Source: Odontocerum albicorne (taxonomy: Eukaryota > Arthropoda > Insecta > Trichoptera > Odontoceridae). Taken from it: a DNA stretch of 64,000 bases. The notes beneath the pieces were generated by a model. The model worked only from the letters and a program-made list of their open reading frames with translations, did not search any database and was not told the DNA's origin. A program made the position numbers and the translations under genes. The DNA lies in NCBI GenBank assembly GCA_949825065.1, contig OX463844.1:25019763-25083762 (forward strand), in the 5' to 3' direction. Each line of letters begins with the position of its first letter. Positions within the stretch are counted from its first letter, which is position 1. Shown piece by piece: positions 47,400 through 58,978 of the stretch.

Positions 47400-47608
47400 A
47401 TTGTAATTTATTTTATCAAACACTGTTTATTCCACTTTTTTGTAACGGTATAACCCTACCGGTTTCCAGGCTTTCACCTCATCTTCAGGGGAGCACAAAC
47501 AAGTCTTGTCTGTGCTCCCCTGAAGATGAGGTGAAAGCCTTGAAACCGGTAGAGTTATACCGTTATAAAAAAGTGGAAGTAACAGTGTTTGATAAAATAA
47601 ATTACAAT
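47400..47608. repeat. Near-perfect fold-back element with hammerhead-like arms
   Basis: About 209-bp palindrome centred near 47504, with arms of about 100 bp and few mismatches, from ATTGTAATTTATTTTATC to GATAAAATAAATTACAAT. Each arm contains CTGAAGATGAGGTGAAAGCC followed by GAAACCGGTA, the core arrangement also seen at 22225-22268. No coding content. Confidence 0.85.
47452..47493 (-). ncRNA. Hammerhead-like core in left arm of fold-back
   Basis: Reverse strand: CCC (stem I), CTGAAGA core, a weak stem II built on AGG/CCT, GAAA, CCGG palindrome (stem III), TA, GGG (stem I). It shares GAAACCGGTA with the 22225 copy, but stem II is poor and stem I only 3 bp. The mirror in the right arm (+ strand, about 47518-47557) has a weaker stem I. 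Probably a decayed relative. Confidence 0.25.
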
Positions 47609-48054
47609 ATCGTTTAATTGTTGAAATTCTAGCAAATTGAAAATGTTAGTCATTTTTTTCACACTCAGACATGTTCGATTAATTGGAACATACTCGTATT
47701 TTATTTATTACAAATAGCTCGCTTAATGCTTATTTCAACACATTTTTGATAATGATTCTTGTAATATTTATTTATTTTTGCGGATTCTGATACTGTTTTT
47801 TTTTTGTTCTGAATAGTAATTCTATTTAATAAATAAACATTTAATTCACTGAAAAACGAGGAATAAAATTTATACCAGGAAGCTAATTCAAGTTATTCGT
47901 ATTTATGCAAAATGGATTCCACGTAACATGTTGATTTATATTGAATGTCGTAAAAACGTACCTCAATTCTCTAGGTGCAAAATATCAAGCCAATAAAATG
48001 TGTATTTTATTGTTAAATTTCGGCTTTCGAATTTTATTTTTGTGTATACAATTT

Positions 48055-48505
48055 ATTTTATATCCTAGTATTTTAGTATCAACCAAGAGCCGAATATATG
48101 TTGTACAAGTGCGTGGACTCGGAATAATAAATGGAGTTACAATGTATGTCAGAATACGGAATGAGGTGATTAGGGATTAGAACTATTAAATAAGATATAA
48201 AAGAGATCTGAGATGGTTTGATCATGTATAACGAATGAATGAAGAAATACTAACAAAACAAATATATGATGCAGATGTGTGGAAGGCATGGTAGAAAATA
48301 CCAAGAAAATGATGGTTGTATCAAGTGAATGATATTTTGAAAGAAGGGAATTTAAAAAGTCAGAAATTATATGAATTCTTGAGGAAGTGTACGGATTTAG
48401 AAGAGGCGAAGGATGTGTGTTGAGATTGGAAAGTCTGGCGTTCTGTTATTTATGACTACCCCGACAGGGAAATGGCATGATGGTATGCATGTATGTAACA
48501 TATAT
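48055..48505 (+). mobile_element. RTE-like retrotransposon 3' fragment
   Basis: Forward copy: GVTMYVRIRNEVIRD, LRWFDHV, WLYQVNDILKEGN and SRNYMN/EEVYGFRRGEGCVL-like segments, ending GGCATGATGGTATGCATGTATG. Confidence 0.65.
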
Positions 48506-49239
48506 TCTTCTTATACTAGTTAACAATATTTTTCGGAGTTGTTGCCGTGTTGAGTTGTATATCCTATGTTGTATCCGGATTTGTATTTTATATGAATTTT
48601 TAAGCTTTTTAAAGATGTGCTTGTAATATTTTTTCATTTAAATTGCCTTAAAATTTGATGTGTTTAAGGCTTTAAAAGTATCTGTCTCATACCAAATGGA
48701 GACTAAGGATACCCAGAAATTATACCTCACTTGGTCGAAAGCACAAAAGTATTCAAATTTATGTTTTGCACAAGACTTTAGTTAAGATTCCTTCTCTAGT
48801 TACTTTCCGTCCCTAACTACATTAGGTTACTTGTGCCCCGATTTCCTTACTAATATTGTCTTTGAGTGTGAATATTTTATGCGACCTAATTGGGCTCCGT
48901 TAGAAAATCAATACGGCAAAGTTTACCCATAAGGTAAATCAGCTATTTTGTAATTCTTGCAAGTTTAACAGAATACTGAAAGTTTGCAAAAAACGTATCG
49001 ATGAGTATGACGAACCCCACCTTTATACTTTTTGAGACAGTCGACAACATAAGATACCGTTTCAAATTAAATTATCATTGGTAATTGCGAACTTTTTTCC
49101 GGTTTTTATTTTCAATCTTGGCATTTGAAATGACGATAGCAATACTCGTATAAACAAATATTTTCACTAAGTGATCGGTTTTCAATAACTGTATTTATAA
49201 CAAAATCTGGTTGTCATGTTTCGCGGTTCTCCGTACCAA
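48506..49239. other. No recognisable feature
   Basis: AT-rich; no coding or element signature. Confidence 0.4.
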
Positions 49240-49345
49240 CTTTATAAAGTCTTTCGTGGTGTTGTATTGTGTGGTTTGAGTTGTGATGTTTACGTTTCGA
49301 AACCGATGTAGTTTTCTTCTTCAGGGCTAAGTTTATTACAAAAAA
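49240..49345 (-). repeat. Possible further relative of the fold-back repeats
   Basis: Reverse strand CCCTGAAGAAGAAAACTACA, then TCGGTTTCGAAACGTAAACA: a CTGAAGA core, a possible GAAA/TTTC stem, then GAAAC. Stems I and III are not convincing. Confidence 0.25.
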
Positions 49346-49693
49346 AACCCTTAAGATAAAAAATTGCAACAGCTTATACAAATACATATAAAAATACATA
49401 TAAAATACAGATGTATTATATGCAATTATATACGTTTACAAACTGTACAATATTTTGTTAAGTAAAAGGCGAAAGATTGATTCGTTTCGAAAGGAAACCA
49501 GAGCGTGTAGCCAAATAATTTAACATGAATTAAAATGGCTTCTATATAATTGTATCGGTAAACATATCACTTAAAGGGCATTTATTTTGTTAATATACAC
49601 ATACTATATATGTATAATATATTTGACATTAAATAAATTATTTCGGTTATTTCTCACTTAACAGCATTTATAAAATTGTCCTTTTATTATTGA

Positions 49694-49727
49694 CTAGCTA
49701 TACCCGGCCACGCGTTGCTGTGGCTAA
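49694..49727 (-). mobile_element. Helitron 3' terminus (hairpin plus CTAG)
   Basis: On the reverse strand a GC-rich hairpin (GCCACAGCAACGCGTGGC) is followed by CGGGTATAG and then CTAG|T. A subterminal hairpin about 10 nt before a CTRR end inserted next to T is the Helitron 3' signature. It ends the rearranged element containing the two coding fragments upstream. Confidence 0.65.
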
Positions 49728-49739
49728 GTCTGGTTAAAT

Positions 49740-50025
49740 GGAAAAGAAAGAAAAGAGAAAGCACACGCTTCTAATATGTTTAATTTCACAATGCTTGTGG
49801 GCATACAATATTTTTGATGTCTTTCGGCCACTCTCAGCCTGTCGCGTTCATTCTGTTGAGAACAAAACAGATCTGAAGCTGCAGAACGTGATCGCCGTGC
49901 TCGCAACCGTGCATCCTCAAGTCTGGCTGCACGTCGCTCTGCTGCTTCCTCGGCACGTATTTGAGCCATTCTTTGTCTGTTTCGCTCGTTCGCTGACGAC
50001 CTACGTTTGATCTTCTGCGAGGCAT
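49740..50025 (-). pseudogene. N-terminal Helitron ORF remnant, frameshifted
   Basis: Starts MPRRRSNVGRQRTSE, the conserved opening of insect Helitron proteins. It changes frame after about 15 residues and continues in another frame as MAQIRAEEAAERRAARLEDA and the Arg/Glu-rich coiled segment NERDRLRVAERHQ. It lies on the same strand as, but downstream of, the helicase fragment. The order is therefore helicase, then N-terminus, then 3' terminus, which is not the order of an intact element. Confidence 0.65.
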
Positions 50026-50159
50026 TATTTTGATGAACTAAAGCAGATCGATTGCACTAAAAAAGAAGAAAGTTAAAACTAAAACATATAAAATTGCGAA
50101 ACATTAAAAAAGGCAAAAACACGAACTAAAAAACAATGAAAAAACAAAAAAAAAACGTG

Positions 50160-50870
50160 TCGCCACAAAGTAGAGTATTTCAGGCAAGCATTTATTTCGT
50201 CCGCCGGTGTCGATCGAGGAATTACAGGTAATGTTTGCCTGAAATCTCCTGCAAGCAATATTAATGCGTTTCCAAATGATCTGATGTTTCCACGCCAATC
50301 TTACAATGATCGATCAAGAACCTCGAGCGATTTTTTGTGTGCCATTGTGCATTCATCCCAAACAATAAGTTTGCATTTCTGCAATACTTTTCCCATGCCG
50401 GATGCTTTGGAAATGTTGCACGTGGGAGCTGGAAGCTGGATGCTATGGAAATGTTGCACGTGGGCTTAACATACGAACATTTACATAATTATTTATTGAC
50501 ACAGAAGATTTCTCCAACCCCGTTATTGACGGTTTGCATTATTTGATCGTAAATGCCTTTTTGCTCAAGCGTTAGCTTAGGAATATTTGATTGCACATAC
50601 GACAAAAGATCACCCGTGTTGTAATTTTGTTCACGACGCAATTCTACATCGAACGAAGCTGCAGCAGATCGATTCGGTGATGGCATTCTCAATTGATTGA
50701 GAACTTTGTTTGCGATTTCTAAGCACAAATCTTCAATCATTATCAACGCTTCGTTGTAGATTTCTGCTGAGAAACCCATGTTCATATTTGAATTTTCCTC
50801 GCGTATTCGACGGAAAATATCTTCAGCTATGCGCGATTTATATATCTCCCATAACTCTGTTGGACATGAA
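50160..50870 (-). pseudogene. Helitron helicase fragment with Walker A deleted
   Basis: The reverse strand reads CPTELWEIYKSRIAEDIFRR, then the pre-helicase linker (EIYNEALIMIEDLCLEIANK, LPKLTLEQ-type segment) typical of Helitron PIF1-like helicases. After GEIFCVNK the frame stops. The stretch that should hold the Walker A GTGKT is missing and replaced by a short tandem duplication of the PTCNISKAS segment (50400-50466). The reading then resumes with KCKLIVWDECTMAHKKSLE (Walker B DE at about 50346-50357) and LAGDFRQTLPVIPRSTPADE down to about 50160. It is dead: deleted, frameshifted and with stops. Confidence 0.8.
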
Positions 50871-51384
50871 GGAGAGCAGGCGGTCAATATGATTGCAAAC
50901 AATGCCAGTTCAAAAATGTGCCAGTTCGTTAAAATCAAATGTGACGTTTGTCAAAAGTTTACGTTAGTTGCATGAAACACGTGAAACTTTTAATAATTCA
51001 AATGTATAAAACATACACATAAAACAAACATATCGTCGTTGTTAAGGAAAAAGTCATTAATTGCATTTTAGACTTTATGGATAAAAACGATTTTTTTCTC
51101 TATAAAATCCAAAATACTGGTTTCATTGAAAATATTTACCTTGTTTGATGTATTGTATTATTAGCCTACATGTTTATGTGTAGAAAAAAAACTGTTTAGA
51201 TACTGGAAAGATGTAGAAAAAGAAGTTTTAACACTTAATGATTTTTTCCTTACAGATGAAATATGTGAGAAAGATCACTTAATGATTTTTACACAGTTAA
51301 TTTTAATTTTTCTTGAGAGGTTTTGAGGATTCTGCACAGTAAAATTATGCATAAAATTGAACAACTTTATAAAAGGAAATAGTA

Positions 51385-52663
51385 TTATGTAAAATAATAA
51401 GTATCACCACAATCGCTGGACGAATCACTAATAGTTTCTTTATCATCAGCTGGTAGAGATGCGTACCAGATGGGAAATTCTTCCGACACCACTCCTGAAG
51501 AACACAGTTTTAACAAATCCTTCTTTTTTGCATTTGCGATTGGCAACATTTTGTCATACAATTTGACAAGAAGAGTGTTACCCGTATCAGCTGATGTGTT
51601 ACGTGGTCTTCCTCGGCCGGTTATGATTATTTTTTTATATGCACCGTTATGCTCATATTTGTATGAAATTTGTTTTGGATTCACTTTTTCATATTTCAGA
51701 CATTTTATCTTTAACCAATTGACTTTTTCGCCTTCCTCATCAATGCTGCATTCGATTAATTTCTTCGACGTAAATGGTTGTGGTACATTTGAACGGTTTC
51801 CTTATTTTTATCACTAATTGTTTTATACTTGATGCAGACAGAACATAAGTCGTGTTTAGGTTTAAAAAAGGAATAATTATAATTGTTGCAGAAATAGTTT
51901 CTGTAAGTTGATTGAGAAACGCGTTTTGAATTATTTTTCTCGGAAAATTCCTTATATAAGTCGTACATTTTCAAAATAGACAAATTTTTGTCAAGATACA
52001 GCTTTTTACTTGATTTTCGCACGTAGTGCGATTCGATCACAGGAAAACTTTCAATGTGTTCCTTCAATCGTCGCAAAATTATCTCAGAATGTTTACTTCC
52101 CGGACCACTGTTTCCACGGTTGTCTTTTCCTGAAAAAAAAACCCTCAGCGGTAGTGAATTCAAAAGCTTTGTTCACGGGGCCAATACTTATAGAAAGCGG
52201 TTTCTCGAAAAACTTCTGACACATTCGATGCTTAATTCCGCCAGTAGTCAAAAATTAAGTATTTGAAATCGATCTTGCTTTATTTGAATTGAATTGTTTG
52301 GCTCAACGGATTGTACATTTGCTAAAATAAATTCTTTTTGACGTTTTAATTATTCAATGCCCAATACGATTTGCAAATCGAAACTATCATTCTCGGTAAA
52401 ATTATTATAACATTTAAAACGACAGAATTCACAATCAACTTGTTTTGTTAATTTAACAGGTTTTAATCCTTTTTTGTTTCGTAAGGAAGGCATTCATTTT
52501 GATGTTCTTGTACAGGATCAGTGTTCACAATATTCTCCTCAACAACACTTTCTTCTAATGTTGATTCGTTTATGGATTCCACATTCGTTGGATTGGGCAT
52601 GTAATTCGGATCACCGATCGTGTCATCAAAATATTCATGATCACTTTCTTCGGCTAACAATGC
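51385..52663 (-). pseudogene. Truncated transposon-encoded protein (possibly DUF7869-like)
   Basis: Three consecutive reverse-strand pieces belong together. The first is an acidic N-terminus (MLAEESDHEYFDDTIGDPNY). The second is a middle segment with CEFCRFKCYNNF, then GGIKHRMCQKFFEK, FFSGKDNRGN, IESHYVRKSSKKLYL and KPKHDLCSVCIKYKT. The third is a C-terminus (KKDLLKLCSSGVVSEEF-type). Frames change near an A-run at about 52134-52142, and the segment between about 51756 and 51700 jumps over most of the protein. The pattern resembles abundant insect transposon proteins I associate with DUF7869, but the name is tentative. It is dead and ends about 340 bp from exon 3 of the GALNT gene. Confidence 0.5.
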
Positions 52664-53006
52664 TTAATTAATATTGAGTGAATTTCTTGTAAAAAAATAA
52701 GTTCATTATAGTTTGAGATTATGTTCAATGTATAATTAAAAAAAACATATAGTTTATGTTAAAATGAGTATAAATTTGTTAAAATTTCAATGCTTACCAA
52801 TCACACACTGACTTTTTCTAAAAAAAAAAGTTTAATAAAATCGCCAAAACTTAACAAAACCTCTTAAAATAAAATTTATATCATTTTTGAGCTATTTAAT
52901 GTTTTATTTTGTTGAAGTCTTGCAAATTGATTATAGCTGTCTGATAAAATGTTTAAAAATGTTGATATACTTGGAGAAATTATTAATATATTGTTTTTTT
53001 TTTCAG

Positions 53007-53074
53007 TGTTCTGAATAGAAGTCCTGACCACCTCATCAAAGAAATTATTCTAGTCGATGATTATAGTGACAATC
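53007..53074 (+). CDS. Pgant2: Pgant2/GALNT2-like short exon with nucleotide-binding LVDD motif
   Basis: A 68-bp exon between a strong poly-T acceptor (T-tract then TTTCAG, 53006) and the donor GTAAGT at 53075. The first T completes a Ser codon (AG+T) from the previous exon. It then reads [20 protein letters not shown] followed by DN, the GALNT signature whose DD contacts the uridine of UDP-GalNAc. It ends one base into a codon (phase 1), completed as Pro (C+CT) by the next exon. The exon is too short to appear as a stand-alone open frame and is identified by family similarity plus splice phase. A truncated transposon ORF lies about 340 bp upstream on the other strand. Confidence 0.9.
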
Positions 53075-53779
53075 GTAAGTGTTCTAGAACTTTCATTTTA
53101 ATGTTTCAGATGCATATTAAATAATAATTTAATTGTGGAATTTACCCAACTTTTTCAAGTAATTTACTTTTCAGATAAGTAAGAAATTAATAATTTGCTT
53201 GAAAATACAAATTTATTTTATATATTGTACGTAACATGGTTGTTCAAAATTCATGATTTTAAACTAGATTTATTTTTAAATATTATGAAAATAGTTTTTG
53301 TTGCTTTTGGCTTCAACTCAAAGAAAATAAAAGACACTTTTCCGTTGTGTAAAATGGGTTGAATTTAATTGAATGTTAAATTGGCATTTAGCATCAAAGA
53401 AGTTATGTTTTCGTTTTCAAACTATTTTTGTGCTTAAATATGAGTCAGTAACTATTAATTTTGAAACGAGTACTTTGCCTCTTCTCATATGAAAATAAAT
53501 ACAAATATTTGAAAACATGCTTTTTTTAGTAAATCATACTAATCCCGACCAGGGTGGAGGGAATCAGTAACACTTAGATTAAAATAATATTTTTAAATTA
53601 ATATTTCCCTCCCTTCAGAACTCGCTTGTATTTTGGATTTTATTTATTGACATATATACTGAGGGATGAATATTGTGATAAAAATATATTTAACTAAATT
53701 CAATAATTCGTACATTTTTTATTCCGCGTTCCGCGAGATTATCTTTTCGCTAAATTTCTTACGCAAAGTATGCATTACG
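53075..53779. other. Third-intron start, no element recognised
   Basis: AT-rich. Confidence 0.4.
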
Positions 53780-54065
53780 GGTCTTGTAATGAGGCAAATG
53801 TCCCTATATTGTTAAAACCATGTATTTTTAATGCAATCCTTCGGCAGCGTAATTCGGGGAAGAAATTTTTTGGAATGTTTCTGCAATCCAAGTTGCTTGA
53901 AAATATCAATTTTCATTCTGAGCTTGATACCTCCGATCTGCTTAAAGCAAGATTCTTTGTATTTCAACGTATCACACATCATCATTCCAGTTCAATCGGC
54001 CCGATTTTGGAACGATCCTCCAAGCTTACTTAGATGTGTTTCATTCTTATTATTTAAAAAAAATT
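53780..54065 (+). mobile_element. Possible Jockey-like non-LTR 3' fragment
   Basis: The + strand contains QSARFWNDPPSLLRCVSFLL followed by FKKN, resembling the f-rSa-lWNsLP--vf----l-sFKk end of insect Jockey-like elements, preceded by poorly preserved sequence. Confidence 0.4.
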
Positions 54066-54219
54066 AATAATGCATCATGTATCCCAAGATACTATATTAT
54101 TCGGCTTTTACTTAAAAATATTCAGAATATTGAAAATTAGTTTTGCAATAAGAATAATAAAAAAAAGTTTACTTAAAACAGTGATGGAGAACAATGGAAA
54201 GTTTTATCATACTGGTGAA

Positions 54220-54310
54220 GAAATTACTCCTTTATTCCATTAATTACACTAATCCCCATGACACCTTTTATACTTCCTATTTCAAGGCTTTCTTCAAGCG
54301 GAACCCCGGG
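54220..54310 (-). repeat. Diverged copy of the 33595 repeat family
   Basis: Reverse strand TTGAAGAAAGCCTTGAAATA, then GG..., GGTGTCATGGGGATTAGTG, TAATTAATGGAATAAAG: the same order of blocks as 33595-33680, with degraded cores. Confidence 0.4.
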
Positions 54311-54588
54311 AACTTCAACATTTTCCTTGAAATTTATCTTTTGTTTTAATTGTTATTACATATACACGTACTCTAATACTATGTTAATATATTGAGTTTA
54401 ATACTTGGTTATACCGACACTAAATTTGGAGAAAAAAAAAGTTGATCGATTAGAAAAATTGCTTTAAAGTAATAAATCCGACAGATAGATTCACACGAAT
54501 GTGTTAGAATAAAAATATAGTCCAGTTGTAACGGACAACAGATAGTGCACTGAAACTGAAGAATCAGGCCAAGAGGTCATCGTTTTAT

Positions 54589-54670
54589 CCCTTATGTAGG
54601 GCACCCGCCTCGCTCGCGTGGAGAATATTCCCTTATGTAGGGCACCCGCCTCGCTCGCGTGGAGAATATT
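54589..54670 (+). repeat. 41-bp GC-rich direct duplication
   Basis: CCCTTATGTAGGGCACCCGC...GGAGAATATT twice, perfect. Confidence 0.9.
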
Positions 54671-54845
54671 CCAACCGAGGGGAATATTAAAGTATGCACA
54701 CGTGCATAAGAGTGTTGCAGTCGAGTACTCTCGTATTTAAATTGAATGACATCCCTTTTACCTAGGTCGAGTAAATATTCGTATCCACCAAAAACATTGT
54801 TTTTAATTGTACTTTGCACAATACATATTTACATACATATATAGT

Positions 54846-55045
54846 AGACCACCTCCGTGGCCAGTTTGGTAAGAAGACTGTCTACCAGCGCGGGGATTAC
54901 GGGTTCAATTCCCTTTGGAACCCAAATTTCACTACATAGGATTACAGTCTGGTTTTTACTCAATGCTTATCTGATATATTTTTGGTAGATTGAAAGTGAT
55001 TACTACATAGTAATAGTCCCGCTAAAGTTTAATACAATAAAATAC
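54846..55045 (+). repeat. SINE family 1 copy
   Basis: GACCACCTCCGTGGCCAGTT head, GGGTTCAATTCCC B box, and body with GATTACAGTCTGG. Confidence 0.75.
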
Positions 55046-55239
55046 ATAATTTTAAATTTACATAGTTTTTATTGAAATGTGAGTTGTTGAGTACAAGTAC
55101 ATAACAATTCTAAAAACCCTCCATTTTGTAAATTTAGAGAAATACTTCACTAGGCTAGGCCTGTGTCAATGTGGTCTCATTCCTAAATTATGAATTTATT
55201 CTAAATAATAGGTATATATACTAAAGCATGTTTTCTTCA

Positions 55240-55535
55240 TCGCGTGCTCAATACTGAGCTTCGTAGCCCTCTGCGATATATCTAACTCGGCGCATCACCT
55301 GTCTTCATCCCTCGCGGTCCTGGGCCACGTTGATTACAGGGCTTATAACATATTCTGTTAGCTCCTTTATTTGATTCGTCCACCTAATACCACACGTTTT
55401 TCTTGCTCACCTTCTCTCAACTATTCTCGTGATAATCCAGACTTTCATCATTCTTTCTACCACATACCCAAAGTACGTTAAGATTCTTTTTCTGCATGTT
55501 GTCAAAGTCTCGGCTATTTCCATTTTTTGGATGAT
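55240..55535 (-). mobile_element. Non-LTR retrotransposon C-terminal fragment
   Basis: The reverse strand reads IRWTNQIKELTEYVI, then NVAQDREG-RQVMRRVRYI and AEGYEAQY. Matches the RPp-RW-ddI-k--g--W--vAqDR--Wr-l---y segment of a non-LTR family seen in many insects. One stop in the conserved stretch. Confidence 0.55.
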
Positions 55536-55735
55536 AGCGACATTGTTGCGCCTTGCAATCTGTCGGATACAAAGTATCTGCCTCCAACTAAATCATATAT
55601 GATAATATTATATATTGTAATTTTTATTGTGTTTATGAAGAAAAGTAAAATAAGCAATTTGTTTTTTATCTGCATTGTTTATTTGGTTTTTTTTTTATAT
55701 CTTTTGATTTTTTTATATCTCAACATTGACAACCT

Positions 55736-55985
55736 CTATTTCCTAGTTGGTACGTTGTTTCTCTTACCGTGCATTTTGGGTTCGATTTATGATTGTACCC
55801 AAAAATTATAATAAAAAAATTTCCTTGTCTGTTTATTTCGTCGACAAGGTTTTGTAACCGAACTGCCAGTGGTGTATTCACTCCAAAGGTTCTTAGCCTT
55901 CAACAATGGGATCGAAAACAATTTTTTTCTATCAATGTGGTCTCTCACCCACGCTCTTCAACATAACCGCATCATCAATATGGAT
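55736..55985 (+). repeat. SINE family 2 copy
   Basis: CCTCTATTTCCTAGTTGGTA head, GGGTTCGATTTATG B box, and the GATCGAAAACAATTTTTTTC / CCCACGCTCTTCAACATA end. Confidence 0.6.
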
Positions 55986-56339
55986 ATGCTGTGAAGTAGA
56001 ACTATATAATAAAACTATTTTATAGCTAGTATTGCATGAATTGAATTTGTTATGTAAGTTGGGTTTAAGTAGGGCAACTTAGAGAATAGTTTAGTAGATG
56101 TGTCTTTCAAATGACCAAGAAAAATGTTCCATGCCTTGACTGTTTCGCTTTGCACAGGGTTCCACAATAGAGTATGCGTAATACTGAAAATACACTTGAA
56201 AGTAGGTCATCTCTAACACAGAATAACATAGTATGGTTAACTAACGATCAATAAATGATCGTTTTCATGTATCTATTGTTCGGCATTCTTTCAAACTCAT
56301 GTAAAATTCCTATTTGTAGCATATCATTATTAATAATCT

Positions 56340-56640
56340 TCTTCTTCATGTGTTTTGTCCGGTTTCTCTGATGCGGCCGATCACTCTTGAGGAAATACCT
56401 TTATCTTTAGCGGCACGGAACATCTCCCCAACTGTCTGGGAACCGGCTCCTTTTAACGATTCTGCTTTGACCCTCAATTTTGCCCATCAATATTATTTTT
56501 AAGAAGTGGTATTTTTCTTCTCTCAATATATGACCCGGATAGGCGATCTTTCGACATTTTGTGGTGTTTAAGAGCTCTTGCTCTAGACCTCCTTGACGCA
56601 GCACCTCGGTGTTTTATATATGATTTAATTAAGAAATTCT
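56340..56640 (-). mobile_element. Non-LTR retrotransposon C-terminal fragment
   Basis: The reverse strand reads ELLNTTKCRKIAYPGHILRE, then LKIILMGKIEGQSRIVKRSR and DSWGDV. Same kind of terminus as 33185-33575, more diverged. Confidence 0.55.
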
Positions 56641-56999
56641 GAGCAAATCCATATTTCGAATACTTTTAGCTTACTTAGCATTCTGGTCTTCTTGTTTCAT
56701 GTTTCAATACCATAAAGTAAAATACATACCATATTTCATTTATGGTGTTGAAACATTTAACACATAGTATTCAATTATGTGTTGCCGAAGTTTGAGGTTC
56801 AATTGATCATTGCAGAAAACTGAAATCATCTTGAGAAATCCTGCACGTGTCATTTCAATTCGGTTTCTAACTTCCATATCTGGGTAAAGGTCATAGGTAA
56901 TTAGGCTTCTCAGATATTTGAAACTGTCGACTTATTGAGTATTTTTTACGTACCTCTGCCTCCAATTAGTGGTCAAACTGAAAGTTACAATGCATTACC

Positions 57000-57205
57000 A
57001 ATAAACTGAAGACTCGTTGCTTCTATCCGAAGTTGTCGGGTTCCATTCTCAAAGCTATCCGAAAAAAAAAATCCTGATCTAATCTAGTGATTTTAAACCC
57101 AAAGGCTCAATTAATGGGACCAAAAACAATATTGTCTCTCGATTAAGTACTTCAATATGTCCGAATCGCCAGTTCAGATATGTTGAAAAGCATCATACGA
57201 ATAAA
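57000..57205 (+). repeat. SINE family 2 copy
   Basis: GTCGGGTTCCATTCTC B-box region, ATTTTAAACCCAAAGG, and GGACCAAAAACAATATTGTC then TCTCGATTAAGTACTTCAAT. Confidence 0.6.
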
Positions 57206-57583
57206 AAAAACGCCTACGAAGTCTTTCGCATTTCTTTCTTAATTCCATGTTGGACTATTTGAGAGCATTTTCGCCATCTACACGTAATTTTCTAAATTAA
57301 GGTTAAGTTACTTGGATTTTATATCGAGCTGTTGCAATTTCAACTTCAAGTTAGGTACAGTTAGATAAACTGTTATAACCCTTGACTTCGTCCTTGCATT
57401 GAATTCGAATGACGATGTTTACCAAAACGATTATATTCCTATGCCTTTAGTTTATATTCATGCCTTATTATCTCTTTCTGATTATTTAAAACAAATTACC
57501 AATAAAGCAGAATACCGACCAGAGTATATTGCATGCAATAACATTTTGTGAAATATTATACTTAGATGATAAAACTTCTCTCG

Positions 57584-57790
57584 ACAACCTCCGTGACTCC
57601 TAGTTGGCAACCGAGGAGTTGCGGGTTTGACTCTCGTTGGCAACCGTTTTTTTTAAATAGGGTTCCATTCTGGTTTATACTTTACGCCTCTTGAACATCT
57701 TTCTGGTTGACTAGGAGGGATTTCCACATGACTATCATAATAAATCCGCCAGATTGATATCTAATCAGTGAAAGTGTAATTCAATGCAAT
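57584..57790 (+). repeat. SINE family 1 copy
   Basis: GACAACCTCCGTGACTCCTA head, GGGTTTGACTCTCG B box, body, and end AGTGAAAGTGTAATTCAAT. Confidence 0.7.
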
Positions 57791-58860
57791 AGTTAGAAAC
57801 AATATATGAAGGTTTTTACATCTCTGTCATTTTGGCATTCAATTTTTTTAACTCTCAGAATCACAATCAAAGTGACTAGGAAGTCTTGGACAATGTTAAT
57901 TTTTTGGAAACAATGCGTATGTCTCATTTCAGCTGTTTCCATATCCTTTTTGATGTCCATATTTAAACCGTCTATTACCACACAATATGTATTGTTCCAT
58001 ACTTTCTCTCACTAATAAAATTCGCAACATTATATTTTTTATTCTTAAGATTTATGAGAAACAGAATGTTATTTATTTAATACTTATTTTAATAGAGTTT
58101 TTATTCGATTTTATTTCCTAGTAAACATACGTACTGGTTTATTAAGCCAAAAAATATTTCATCTACTAATATAGTTAAATTTTGTGAAAATATATCATAT
58201 AAAGCTGAAAAAAATCAAAAAGATGTAATTTTTGTTTCAATGTAACGTACTTTGATTTTAAAATAAGCCCGTGATACAATAGTACATTGAAAAGCTTTAA
58301 ACTAGAAAAAAAGTATATTTCGCTATAAATCGCTGGAAAAACGTTTGACTTTAAAACATTATTTAAGATTGTCAGCTCATTGTATCAACAGTCCAGAAAC
58401 TAAGTAAACTTTTCATGTTACACGTACTTTGTAAGTCCACCCAGCAAAATGTTTTGTTCCATAGTGAAGTTTTGCAACTGATTATTTGAACTCTTGGATA
58501 GCATGACTGCACAGATTGGCAATCAACATGGGCGTTGTATGGATTTTCGTGTGACTTTGACTACTTACAGGAGTAAAGTGACGAAGTTGTTCTTGCCGGA
58601 ATGAATTTATTGAATTGCACAGGTTTGCTTTGTTGTGTTGTTTATCTACTAGTTTTTAAAGAAAATTACATTCAATTTTTGGATCGTATTGTATCTAGCA
58701 GGTAATAGTGTTAATTAAAATCGGTTTAGCTTGAAATTCAACACTGGAATAATATATTGTTTTAAAATTTCATTATTTTACCTTATTTTCAATAAAACAT
58801 GAAGAAAAAAATATCAAAAGTGTCAGATTTAACTTTGTGGAGCTCTATTTAAGAATATTT
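57791..58860. other. No recognisable feature
   Basis: AT-rich intronic sequence. Confidence 0.4.
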
Positions 58861-58978
58861 AACAATCAATAACTTTGTTCTTCCTCTAATTACATTAACC
58901 CCACTACACGTGTTTCTGTTTCCTATCACAAGGCTCTCTTCAGGCTCATTAGTGGAATAACAAAGTAATTTATTGTTA
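58861..58978 (-). repeat. Hairpin copy of the 33595 repeat family
   Basis: About 118-bp stem-loop with roughly 30-bp outer arms (AACAATCAATAACTTTGTTC... against ...AACAAAGTAATTTATTGTT). The middle, on the reverse strand, has CTGAAGA, a weak CCT/AGG stem, GAAA, the palindrome CACGTG and TA. Inner stem I is poor. Confidence 0.45.
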
